DNA of 64,000 nt, from contig JALECJ010000020.1 in assembly GCA_023515745.1 (NCBI GenBank), forward strand, positions 310,001-374,000, written 5' to 3'. The stretch's first letter is position 1; every line of letters begins with the position of its first letter. Shown one piece after another: positions 51,089 to 61,927 of this stretch. The DNA is from Amoeboaphelidium protococcarum. Taxonomy: Eukaryota > Aphelidiomycota > Aphelidea. The notes below the pieces were generated by a model that was given only the letters and a program-made list of their open reading frames with translations, searched no databases and was not told where the DNA came from. Made by a program: the position numbers and the translations under genes.

Positions 51089-51787
51089 TTATATGTAAAG
51101 ATTTTGACGTTCTTTAAGCATATATTTTCAATGGCCGAGATTCCCCCTCCATTCTTTCTACTGAAAAGTTGAAAAATACTTGATGGACAAACACGAACAT
51201 ACTTAATATAAACGCGTCTAGTATTAGATGCTTTATATTCACACATGTAATTCTATTAGTTTCTATGATGAGATTCTATTCATCCACACTATTTGATGCA
51301 GTTGTATTTTGTACCTCTGCATATGATAGTTTTCAATCTCTGAGATCTAATATCGCTATATCATCATTTTTCAGTACTCACTCTTAATCTATACGAATCT
51401 GCAATAGACAGGAGTGATTATTGTTTCTTGTTGTGTATGTGAATGCTTTACACTGCTGTCATCTGACTGCATACTCAATCGTGCAACTAAATGACACGAA
51501 AGCAATGTCCCATTGTTGTTGGTCGTGCTTGAGGACAGGCTATCAATCTGCGCAGCTTCTTGTAAAGGATGTCGCGGTATATAACATTCGCACATTTCAT
51601 TTCAATAACGAATTTCCAAAGCTTAAATGAATTTACATTAAATGATTATACACTGCGGAAAAATACACTTAAAGATAACAGGCATAATTATATATTTTTA
51701 CACATCTTCTCAATCAGTTCACAGACATATATACTCAAGTACTCGCTCGTTCAAATAGTGTAACAAATATGCAACTACATTACACGC
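51089..51787. other. intergenic, no supported gene
   Basis: About 700 bases between the convergent calcipressin and PP2A genes. Two short opposing frames (plus 51421-51630; minus 51371-51595, 74 aa with one TAG) end in TGA but have no recognisable feature and overlap each other, so at most one could be real. No RNA gene or TE ends recognised. Confidence 0.45.
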
Positions 51788-52773
<986 letters not shown>

Positions 52774-53138
52774 AATAATGAATTTTCAAATACAAAACAA
52801 TTTAATATAATGCTATCAAATAGCAATTAAAGCGACAGGGGAGAGATGTTGTAAATTGATTCAAATAAAGAGAGAGATGAATCGTTGTGTGTGTGAGTTG
52901 TGATCTTAGCAGGAAAGAAGGGAAAGAAAGAAGAAGCAGACGAGCCGACCAGCGAAGACTGACGTGATTGCCAGGAGAGATCGGATCGGACATACTGCAG
53001 TGAACTAGTTATGTGACAAATTTATTGTTTCGCACCAGAGGCATTGTCATTTATTCACTGAATATAAGTAGTATTGGATCAAGAATAAGCATAGATTATA
53101 AACTTATAATTGCAATCAAGATCAAACAATTATGAGAC
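52774..53138. other. intergenic between PP2A and Harbinger element
   Basis: About 365 bases with no gene. It contains the PP2A promoter and a GAAAG/GAAG purine-rich patch (52905-52940). The transposon inserted in AT-rich sequence at its right end. Confidence 0.55.
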
Positions 53139-53141
53139 AAT

Positions 53142-53181
53142 AGAGCGTTAGAGAGAATTGTTTTCGCTTCGCTTTTCTTTC
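53142..53181 (+). repeat. left terminal inverted repeat of Harbinger element
   Basis: 40 bp, perfect inverted match to 55406-55445. The inner part is GC/CT-rich (TTTTCGCTTCGC). Homology stops abruptly after TTTCTTTC. Confidence 0.95.
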
Positions 53182-53198
53182 ACCGTAACGAACAAAAA

Positions 53199-54356
53199 AT
53201 GCCCAACTTTTAGAGAGGAAATTTACTTCGAAAATAAATTTTAATAAATGCCATATATTTGCATTTATTAATAATCTATTGGGCATACTCTACTGTTTTA
53301 AGACGTCAAAAGTCTAATTGGACCTTCATTCGCAGAAGCCTGGCGCTGACTTTTGAAACCTTCCCTAAAGATGAGTTCAAACAGGAATTTCGATTCCATG
53401 CTCAGCATATTGAACGTCTAGTAGAACTCATGGACATGCCTCCTGTATTTAAGATTAGGAACTTCTAAAAGATAGACTCAAGAACGGCTTTGTGCATAAC
53501 TCTGTAAAGGCTTGCTGATTCTGGAAGATTGCTTTCTGGGCAAACGGCATGGTAAATCCATTACACTGATATCAGTAAGGTATTTGTCCATGTGATCGAA
53601 TGGATTTACGCCCGTATCAGACACAAAGTTAAGTGGGATTTATAGATCATGTAGCCTGTGCGTTTGAGTCGTTATGCCTAATCAATGCGCGCCCATGGAT
53701 CGCCTTTACAGTACTGTTGGGGATTTTATGATGGTTCATTACAAGAGATCGCCAGGCCATCAGGACCCAACGTTTTGCAGAAAGCATTTTACAATGGAAG
53801 GCACCATGGACATGGGGTTAATCTGCAAATTATTAGTGCGCCTGATGGGATGATTGCTAGTGTTGCAGGGCCGTATATTGGGAAGGCTCATGATGCCAAC
53901 ATGTGGAATAGATTCAGAACAAAAGAAAGATTAGATGCTCTTGAGTATCCCTTAGATGATGGGTAAGATAACCAAACATATTGCATTTATGGTGATAAGG
54001 GATACAAGTTCAAGAATGATCGTGTGCAAAGCCCTATTGAAGGTAACAGACTGACAGAGCAGGAGCGGGCTTTTAACTTCACCATGTCTGAATTGCGCGT
54101 GTCAGTTGAAAACTGTATTGGCAAATGCAACAACTTGTGGAAGTAAATGACTTTTGAGCAAAAGAATTAGATTTAGAAGAGAAAGGTGGCTTAATACATG
54201 CTGGTGGCGATGTTTCTAACCAATTGTCATTCGTGTTTCTATTCTAATTCAGTAGCAGATAGATTCAACTGCTTCCCTCCATCAATTGAGGAGTATATGC
54301 GCAATTTTGGTGAACTGAATGAAAACGAAGATGATATGGAAGATTAAGAAGAGTGA
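53199..54356 (+). CDS. Harbinger (HARBI1-type) DDE transposase
   Basis: Single exon, 385 aa. The DDE_4 core is complete: first Asp in GFYDGSLQEIA, the HHGHGVNLQ block, second Asp region AHDANMWNRF, GDKGYKFKND and the catalytic Glu in RVSVENCIG. The N-terminus is hydrophobic-basic with a helical region (RFHAQHIERLVELMD). ATG 53199, 18 nt inside the left TIR, is the only upstream in-frame Met. More than ten TAA/TAG codons are read as Gln, so the enzyme is translatable here and not in a standard-code host. Confidence 0.93.
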
Positions 54357-54412
54357 GATCATGAAATAAAGACCGTATTCCGTCTGTAAATATCAAGTCC
54401 ATGATTAGGTTG

Positions 54413-55291
54413 TCAGTTTGCCTTCTTAGCCTCCATCTCCATTTGCTTAACACGCAGCTCCATCATCAAACGTTCCTCCCTTTTTTGCTCCAAAGCGAAG
54501 CGCTGCTGCTCCAACTCCAACTCCTACTAGCGGATTTTTAAATTTGCAGACTCGAATTCTCCAAACTTGGCTGTCAGGTCTTACAAAGCAATGCAACTAG
54601 AGCTGATAGTCTTGAGTACTTCATCGCCACCAGAGCCCGCAATGTTTCTAGACCCGCTTTCTTAATCGCGCTCGGTTGCATCAACAAGTACTGACACTTC
54701 ACTACTTAAAATTGATTAGGTTGTGACGGATTAACCTTTACTTAAAGACGGACGTCTTACTTGCGGCACTGCCTGACCCAACGCAGCCTTGATCATCGAT
54801 TGGCCCAATGCATTCTCATGATCGATTTTGGCTTACTTCTCTGCTTTCTTCGCGTCCTTGCTTTTCTTGTGTAGCATGAACTAATCATAGCGCTCAGTTA
54901 GAAGGCCTAGAGGATTTTCAGCCTTTCTTGGAACTTAAGCACCTCCACTTCCAAACTCAGACGATTGCTACGGATCAGATTTACGATACTCGTCCATCAG
55001 GTTCTCGATTATGCCCTTCACAGACGACTTGGAGATCTGCCCAGTACTTAGACCTTTAGAAGACGCATTCACATCATCACAAACCTGACCCCACGCAACG
55101 CTTTTGTTGCCTTGCCTCTCCCCCCAAGGGAAGAATCTCTAACATGCAGTCACAAGTCTTACAATGTTGTCCTCAGTCAGCTTGAACCCCGACTTACGCG
55201 TGCTGGAGGTTGATGGACGCTGCAGCTCGTCAGAACTTGCATAATCGTCGTCCGAATGCACTCTTTTCGCGCCAGTAGGTTATTCAGCCAT
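54413..55291 (-). CDS. Harbinger MYB/SANT-like DNA-binding protein
   Basis: Single exon, 292 aa, in convergent orientation to the transposase. A trihelix/SANT-like region lies near residues 35-110 (FKLTEDNIVRLVTACQRFFPWG, SSVKGIIENLMDEYRKSDP). The C-terminal third is a Gln/Glu-rich coiled coil (LELEQQRFALEQKREERLM). In Harbinger elements the second ORF binds transposon DNA and brings the transposase to the nucleus. TAA/TAG are used as Gln throughout. No frameshift or stop interrupts it. Confidence 0.85.
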
Positions 55292-55405
55292 ATTTAAAAT
55301 GCCTAGTAAAAAATTTTGGGAAAAAAAGATTTTTTACTCATGAACGAAAAATCGCTGCTTTATAGTTCGTTTTCAGCTCGCTTTGTTTGTGAAACGGCCG
55401 CGAGC

Positions 55406-55445
55406 GAAAGAAAAGCGAAGCGAAAACAATTCTCTCTAACGCTCT
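55406..55445 (-). repeat. right terminal inverted repeat of Harbinger element
   Basis: 40 bp, perfect reverse complement of 53142-53181, followed directly by the AAT duplication at 55446-55448. Confidence 0.95.
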
Positions 55446-55609
55446 AATTTGAATGCGTAACGCCTTGTATCCAGGTGTTGGTTTCACTCTCATAGACAGT
55501 TGTCCATTCTGTTTCAGAACACAAACGCCTCTTCTTTATCTCTAATAAGATCGTAACAGATCATCAATAACACTATAATCACGTATTGCACGTACAATCA
55601 ATTGGTAGT

Positions 55610-56026
55610 ATGGTTTATTTAACAAAGAACTTCAACAAATCAAAGGACTGTGGTGATTCTGAATGTAAGAATTGCGCGTAATTATTGCAAGAGAATTAGT
55701 ATTTGCTCATTGCATTGAGTGAGTTGAGTGATAAGCATGGACAGCATGTCAAAACGACGAAAGATAGTCTTCGTGTCAGCTATGCGAGAACAACTAATCA
55801 ATATAGTTCGCGTTTCTTTTCTATTTGCTTGGTAAGCTTTGACATTACTTTCAAGATTAAGTTAAACACGATTAAAAATATTACGTAGATGTCTTTAATG
55901 TTTATTATCTCCGTGATTGTATCTTTAAGTCACTTTGCAAAGCTTATTGACTGGCAAACTGCTCAGCTTTTGCAGCTATGGAGTAGCATTGTTGTGTTTA
56001 TAATTATATACATAGAACTCGGTTGA
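55610..56026 (+). CDS. small membrane protein, unrecognised
   Basis: Single exon, 138 aa, three in-frame TAR codons. The N-terminus has a Cys cluster (KDCGDSECKNCAQL), followed by a Ser-rich middle and two C-terminal hydrophobic helices (MSLMFIISVIVSLSHFA, WSSIVVFIIIYIEL). Tail-anchored or hairpin topology is predicted. It starts 165 nt beyond the transposon. Family unknown. Confidence 0.5.
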
Positions 56027-56471
56027 ATTCATCAAGGCATTTATCATGGTCGACGACGAAATCTTTGGTGAAATTAAAGATAATATTCACATTGATACGT
56101 TCCAGATAAAACCATGATAATGCCATTGTTTCTACAGTTGTTTTTTTATCTCTAAGACTTGATCAGCAATTAAGCTTTATTGAAGGAGATCATATCAAAA
56201 AGCTTTAATCATTTTACAATCACATATCACTATTAGTGCGGCCCAAGTTATAGCAAATACAAAATTTTCAATCTTACGTCCAGGGAGAATGATTAAGCAG
56301 CCATGAACGATCGTGAGACAGACAGCATGATTGTTTGATGAGTGACAGTCACAACGTGATTCATCGCGTCAGAATTTGCTTGAATGACTTCCTATGATAT
56401 CTCATCTCCTACTTCTTCATCATAAACTTACTGCTACCAATTGAATTTATAACTAGTATTGTAAAGCTAAT
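56027..56471. other. intergenic, no gene seen
   Basis: About 445 bases. Only a 23-codon frame (56046-56117) is seen. No repeat or RNA gene recognised. Confidence 0.5.
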
Positions 56472-57035
56472 ATGTCTCAAAACACTGTTGATACGTTGAT
56501 CAAGTAGGATCATGATAAACTGAGATCGCTGTACTAAAATATCAAGAATGAAACCAACGTTGTGGAAAAGTAAAAGTTTACCAATGAGTTCATAAAGACT
56601 CTGTCTGTGCACTCTGTAGCTGAGGAGATGATTGTCTATCCGGCTTTTGAGGCGCGCTTGGTTAAAGGACGTGATACTGCTGACCATAGCCGCGAAGAGC
56701 ATGGTGAAATCAAGCATGAGCTGTACAAGTTGGACCAGATGACTGCTGATTAGAAGGGTTTCGATCAGTAGTTGGACAGAGTGTTTGAGATTCTTGATAA
56801 GCACTCCAAGGAGGAGGAAGAGGAGTTGCTACCTGCTTTGGCTAGAACAATGTATGAATCAGAGCTGACTGATATTGGCGAACAATTCCAGGCTACCAAG
56901 ACCAAAGTTCCGACTCATCCTCATCCTTGGGCACCTGATCGTCCACCATTTGAGACTATCGCTGGTATGCTTCAAGCGCCTCTGGATAAGTTGTACGATT
57001 GGATTGCGCGTGATTATCCTACTGCAACTCGTTGA
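56472..57035 (+). CDS. haemerythrin HHE domain protein
   Basis: Single exon, 187 aa. The di-iron ligands of an HHE fold are visible: QDHDKLR near residue 13, SVHSVAEEMIVYP near 46, DHSREEHGEIK near 71 and DKHSKEEEEELLP near 108. A Pro-rich segment (THPHPWAPDRPP) and a short helix finish the protein, as in fungal HHE proteins. A role in iron, oxygen or NO handling is known for some relatives, not shown here. Convergent with ADSL (144 nt). Confidence 0.9.
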
Positions 57036-57179
57036 TTGAGCTGAATATACAGTTTATGAGTATTGCTGTTGGCTGTTATGTGTATATTATGGTGATTATA
57101 ATGATAATAGGTGAAAGAAATAAATATACTCGACTTGAATATAATATTCTTCAACTTTTACTAATCACTCCTCCTAGAA

Positions 57180-58622
57180 TCAAACGTTAAGAGTAGATGA
57201 TTCAGTAAGCTTATCCTTAAAGGGCTCGAGAACCGGCTTTACACATTGTTAGATAAAGTCTTTACATTACTCCGGGGCTCGTCCAACAAATGAAGTAGGA
57301 TTCAGCAAATCAGACAGCTGGCTATGTACAGGAGCAAAGTACTGATCTCTCTATATCCTGCTGATAAGATCATTGTCCAATCCTTCCAACTTAACGCGAG
57401 CAGAGGCTTCATGACTCAACACACGAATCTTCTCATGGCACTCTTGTCTACTACCACCACACTTAACCATGGCCATTATGATATTCTCGGTAGCCATGAA
57501 CGGTAATTCTTACTCGATTCTCTTCTTGATAACATTCGGATACACAACCAATCCTTCAGACACGTTCTATATAATACTCATAATGATGTCTGCAGTCAAA
57601 AAGGCCTCGGGGATAGTAATGCGGCGATTAGCAGAGTCATCTAGTGTACGTTCGAACCACTGGTTCGCAGCAGTGTTCTACGCGTTCGTCACCAGAGACA
57701 TGAGGTGGCGGGCAAGTCCGCAAGTTCTCTCACTTCTCATTGGATTTCTCTTGTATGCCATCGCTGAACTGCCAATTTGGTCCTTTTCAAATGGTTCTTC
57801 GATTTCCTTCAGGTTCGCAAGTAGTCTAATATCAGTGGCAAACTTGTGTGCACTAGCTCCAAAGCTACTAAGAACGTTCAGAACATCAAGATCAACTTTA
57901 CGAGAATACGTCTAACCAGTCACAGGATAAGACTTCTGGAAGCCAGCATACTGAGTCACCAACTTGTCCAACTGCTACACCTTATCATGATCACCATTAA
58001 ACAAAGCCAGGAACGAAGCTTGAGTTCCCGTGGTTCCTTTAACTCCACGGAAGCATAAATCATCGCGAACGCGTTATAAAGCCTGCAAGTCCCAAATGAA
58101 CTCCTGCAACCACAGACAAGCGCGCTTACCAACAGTAGTCAACTACGCAGGCTGGAAATGCGTAAATCCAAGAGTGGGCAAGTCTGCGTACTTTTAAGCA
58201 AATTAAGCCAGTCTATCAACACAGCGAGCCAACTTTGGTAAAAGTATATCCAGAGCGTCGCGCATCATGATCAGCTCAGAATTGTCCGTGACATAGCATG
58301 AGGTTGCCCCTAAGTGAATAATTGGTGCAGCGAGAGGGCAAGCAACACCGAAAGTATGCACATGGGCCATTACATCGTGGCGCCGCTTTGATTCCTCGGC
58401 AGCAGCCATTTCCCAGTCTATATCGTCAATGCGCGACTCCATTTACTTGATCGCCTCATCAGTGATATCAGTCAAACCCAACTACTGCTCTCCTTTGGCC
58501 AGCCAGATCCACAATTGACGCCAAGTTTTAAACTTTCTAGCATCCGAAAAGTTATACGCCATCTCCTTGGACGCATACCTGGAAGTCAGCGGACTCTAAT
58601 ACTTTTCCTTATCTTCGCGCAT
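57180..58622 (-). CDS. ADSL: adenylosuccinate lyase
   Basis: Single exon, 480 aa. The fumarase-superfamily signature appears as [15 protein letters not shown] (usual SSAMPYKRNP, with Ala for Pro); [23 protein letters not shown] and LAAHLL-like packing helices fit ADSL. It catalyses two fumarate-releasing steps in purine synthesis (SAICAR to AICAR and adenylosuccinate to AMP) in the cytosol. The N-terminus [17 protein letters not shown] is typical. A TAA/TAG-rich C-terminus ends at TGA 57180. Confidence 0.95.
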
Positions 58623-58779
58623 AATTAGTTTTTGGTACCAAATCTACAACAATTGTAAGCTAAAGCGGGTTAAACGTATTCTAGATGATCAAAGCGAACG
58701 ATCGTCGCTCGAGCTCTACAGCTTTTACTTTTGTGATTTGAAAACGCGTAAAACTGATCAAACCATAATAACATTGATA

Positions 58780-60402
58780 ATGGCATCGCAGCAGTTATAA
58801 AAGACATTTAAAGACTTTAATTTGGATGATAGATTGTTGAGAGCTCTGGAAAAGTAAAATTTTACTAAGCCGACTCTTATCTAGTCGAGTGTAATTGAGA
58901 TTGCCTTGCAAGGAAAAGATATTGTTGGAAAGGCCAAGACTGGAAGTGGAAAATCGCTCAGTTATATTTTGCCAATTTTGCACGAGATTCTGCAATCGCA
59001 ATAGGCTAGTGGACGTGTAAAATCTACCAAAGCTGTGATAATCGTCCCATCTCGTGAATTGGCGGCATAAGTGAAGTAGTAGATCAAATAGGTGACCACT
59101 TTCTGCAATGATTATGTCTCCGCTCTCAATATCACTAATGATAAGATCTAGCTGGTAATGACAGCTATCGCGCAAGAAATTCCTGATATACTAATTGGAA
59201 CGCCCAAGAGTCTATTGCAAGTTGCTGAATAGTTGCATGCATAAAATAAACCCATGAGCGAGAGTGTATAACATTTGGTGATTGATGAGGCTGATCTCCT
59301 TCTGTCTTTTGGCTATGAGAAGGATATGAAGTCGTTGCAAGACTACTTACCCAAGATTGTGTAAACGTACTTGATGTCTGCCACTCTTAATGCTGAAGTG
59401 GATCTATTAAAGTCGCAGCTGCTGAGGAATCCTGCTATCATCAAGCTGGAGGATGGAGCGGAAAACGTGTCCAATATTTAGCAGTTCATTTTTGAGTGTG
59501 AAGAGAGCGATAAGTTCTTGTACTTATTCTACACTCTTAAAATGAAGTTACTGCGTGGCAAGTGTCTCATCTTTGTACATGGAGTTGATCGTGGATACAA
59601 GCTTAAGTTGTTCTTGGAGTAGTTTTCTATTAAAAGCGGTGTATTGAATGCTGAATTGCCAGAGAATTCTAAATTGAATGTGATCAAGCAGTTTAACAGA
59701 GGAGCATTCGACTATTTGATTGCCACTGAAGAAATTGCAGCTTAATCAACTAAAAAAATTGATGCTGAAAAGTCTCAGCTAGCTCATGAATCCTCAGTGT
59801 CTCGCGGCATAGATTTCAAGAATGTCGCGTGTGTTTGCAATTTGGACCTACCTCAATCTGTTAAAAACTACACTCATAGAATTGGTAGGACTGGCCGTGG
59901 AAATAGTCGCGGTGTTGCTCTCTCGTTCATCACCCCGTCTGATCACCGGGTATTGAAGAAGATTGAGTACAAGTTCAAGGGATTGATTCATGAATTCAAA
60001 TAGCTGGATAGAAAAGACGCCGAGAACTTTCGCTATAGATGCGATGATGTTATGAAGCAAGTGAAGAAGAAATCCGCAGTTAAAGATGCGCGCTTCAAAG
60101 AGCTGAAGGGAGAGCTGCTGAACAATGAGAAGTTGAAGGCGCACTTTAAGGAGAATCCTACTGATCTGAACGCAATCCGTCATGATAAACCTCTGAATGT
60201 TCTCAAAGCTTAACCTTAGTTGAAGCATGTGCCAGAGTACCTTATGCCATCCAGCTTGGGGAAGCGTTCGGCGCCCATGTCTAAGCATGAGATTGACAGA
60301 ATTGAATTCAAGAAGAGACGCGGTGCAGGTCGACCATCTAAAAAGGCGAAGATCGATCCTCTAAAGTCTTTGAAGTTTAAAAGTAAATCCAAGTCAGCGT
60401 GA
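58780..60402 (+). CDS. DBP9: DEAD-box helicase DBP9/DDX56
   Basis: Single exon, 540 aa. Q-motif FTKPTLIQSS, motif I AKTGSGKS (Ser for Thr), PSRELAAQ, motif [16 protein letters not shown], the DBP9/DDX56-type insertion with ATEEIA, then [14 protein letters not shown] and HRIGRTGRG. The C-terminus is Lys-rich with [10 protein letters not shown] and [14 protein letters not shown]. The family acts in 60S ribosome assembly in the nucleolus. Divergent from ADSL by 157 nt. Confidence 0.93.
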
Positions 60403-60633
60403 GAATTTAATAGAATCATCATTCAACTTTCTGCATTTCACATTGGTGTGGTTTTCGTAAACTCGATCTCGCTTAAATATAACAACACGCGTGCAGATAT
60501 TGAAAGACTTTTTGAACGTTTCTTTTCGCACTGCAGAGATTTTACAGATTTGCATAAAAAATGAAAGGAATACTCAAATTTATTCGAACCAGTAGTCGTA
60601 AATCATACTTCACAATGTAACGATAATTTTACT

Positions 60634-61096
60634 TCAGTGATGCAGTATATTTCTGTTGGACTAGAAGATGAGGTGCCGCAGCTCGCGAGCATTTAAAACT
60701 GCCGCCACGGGCAGAAGAACAGTGTTGCCAGCTTGCAGCGTTTGTACTGTTTCAGCACTTGCCATCTTTGCAAACGCGTTCACGTGCAGGAACAAGCCTA
60801 CGCCAAAAAGCCACACTCCCTACTAAATCAAAATTACAGTCAATATAGAAATTAAATCTTACCAACATTAAAGCAACAACTCTGGAAATGCTCAACTTTT
60901 TGTTTTATTGTTGCGCAAGTAAATTGATATCTGCCCTCAACTGGGCAATTTCTTCCTAATGTTGTCTTCTCAACTCCGTCATTTCTTCCTGATGCTGTCT
61001 TCTCATCTCAGCCATTGCCAGCTGGAATTCTTCACACCTCATACAGGCAAATTCTCTATTCTCTTAAACGAACGTAGATTCTTCCAAAGATGCCAT
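60634..61096 (-). CDS. coiled-coil membrane protein, unrecognised
   Basis: Exons 60863-61096 and 60634-60819 (coding order), 139 aa; a 43-nt intron ending AGTAG. A CMRC motif and a coiled coil with a tandem repeat (MRRQHQEEM, LRRQHQEEI) are followed by a membrane helix (VWLFGVGLFLHVNAF) and a helical tail. An alternative acceptor 3 nt upstream (TTTAG) would add one Gln; the GTAG ending was preferred because other introns here use it. Family not recognised. Confidence 0.55.
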
Positions 61097-61301
61097 AACT
61101 ATTTGATACTATATAAATCTGACGCGTTGCAGTGATTGATTTGAAAGGATTAGAATGCAGGGCCAAAGGTGAAACAGAAAAATCGATATCGGTGGCACTC
61201 TTAACATCGGGTTGAATCCACCAATCGGGCGAAACCTCCAATCAGGCCATTTCTCTGCTCATTACCGAACTCAAAATAGAAAAACGGGAAAAATAAAAGC
61301 A

Positions 61302-61843
61302 ATGGTGTAAGATTAAAATTGGTTCGCGTTGCTTTAGAATATTAACTTCTTTAGTGTAGATCTTTTGTGTGTAATTAATGCCAAGAAACGATAAAGAAGC
61401 CTAAATTGGATCAACACGCTTAGAGATGTAGAGGCGCGACGTTTTCGTGTATCGATTGTAGCACTGATTTCTATGGCACTGAATATCGAAATCACACGTC
61501 TTGTATAAGTGAAGCGGAAAAGTATTAGAAGAGCTTATATAAACCCAAGGTGTCTTCTTAATAGTAGAATGTAAAATCCGAAGCTGCGAGTCCGGCTCTT
61601 AAAAAATAAGATTTAGCCGCTTTGAGCGATGATGATATCAAAAGATTAGCGTTAAAGTATACCAAGAAAATAGTGAAAAAGGAGAGGTAGATGTCGATGT
61701 AAAAGCTGTTAGACAAGGTGGCATCCAAAATCACTAAGAAGAGCTCGTATAAACAATAGTCTAGTGATATCAAGTCCAAACTTCTCTCGATGATACGCAT
61801 TGACAATTTTGATGGCGACGATTCTCTATTTAGATTTGTGTGA
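61302..61843 (+). CDS. LYAR-type zinc finger nucleolar protein
   Basis: Exon 1 is five bases (61302-61306, ATGGT); the 53-nt intron ends AGTGTAG; exon 2 is 61360-61843; 162 aa. The LYAR zinc fingers are clear: FVCNQCQETIKKPKLDQHAQRC and FSCIDCSTDFYGTEYRNHTSCISEAEKYQ (each seen in parts), followed by a Lys-rich helical tail. LYAR acts in nucleolar pre-rRNA processing. The micro-exon is fixed by the family start MVSFVCN and by exact splice signals. Confidence 0.85.
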
Positions 61844-61927
61844 TTGTGATATCCCCCACAATACATTTAAGCATATGCTACGCGTCTTTTAGATTATGTA
61901 ACACATCTTAATAAACTAAGATGTATT

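Larger units (their letters stand above)
53142..55445. mobile_element. complete PIF/Harbinger DNA transposon, 2304 bp
   Basis: Terminal inverted repeats at 53142-53181 and 55406-55445 are identical over 40 bp (starting AGAGCGTTAGAGAGAATTG). They are flanked by a 3-bp direct repeat AAT (53139-53141, 55446-55448), matching Harbinger's 3-bp target duplication. Inside, a DDE transposase and a MYB/SANT-like protein converge, the classic two-gene Harbinger layout. Both frames are intact under the host code. Confidence 0.95.
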
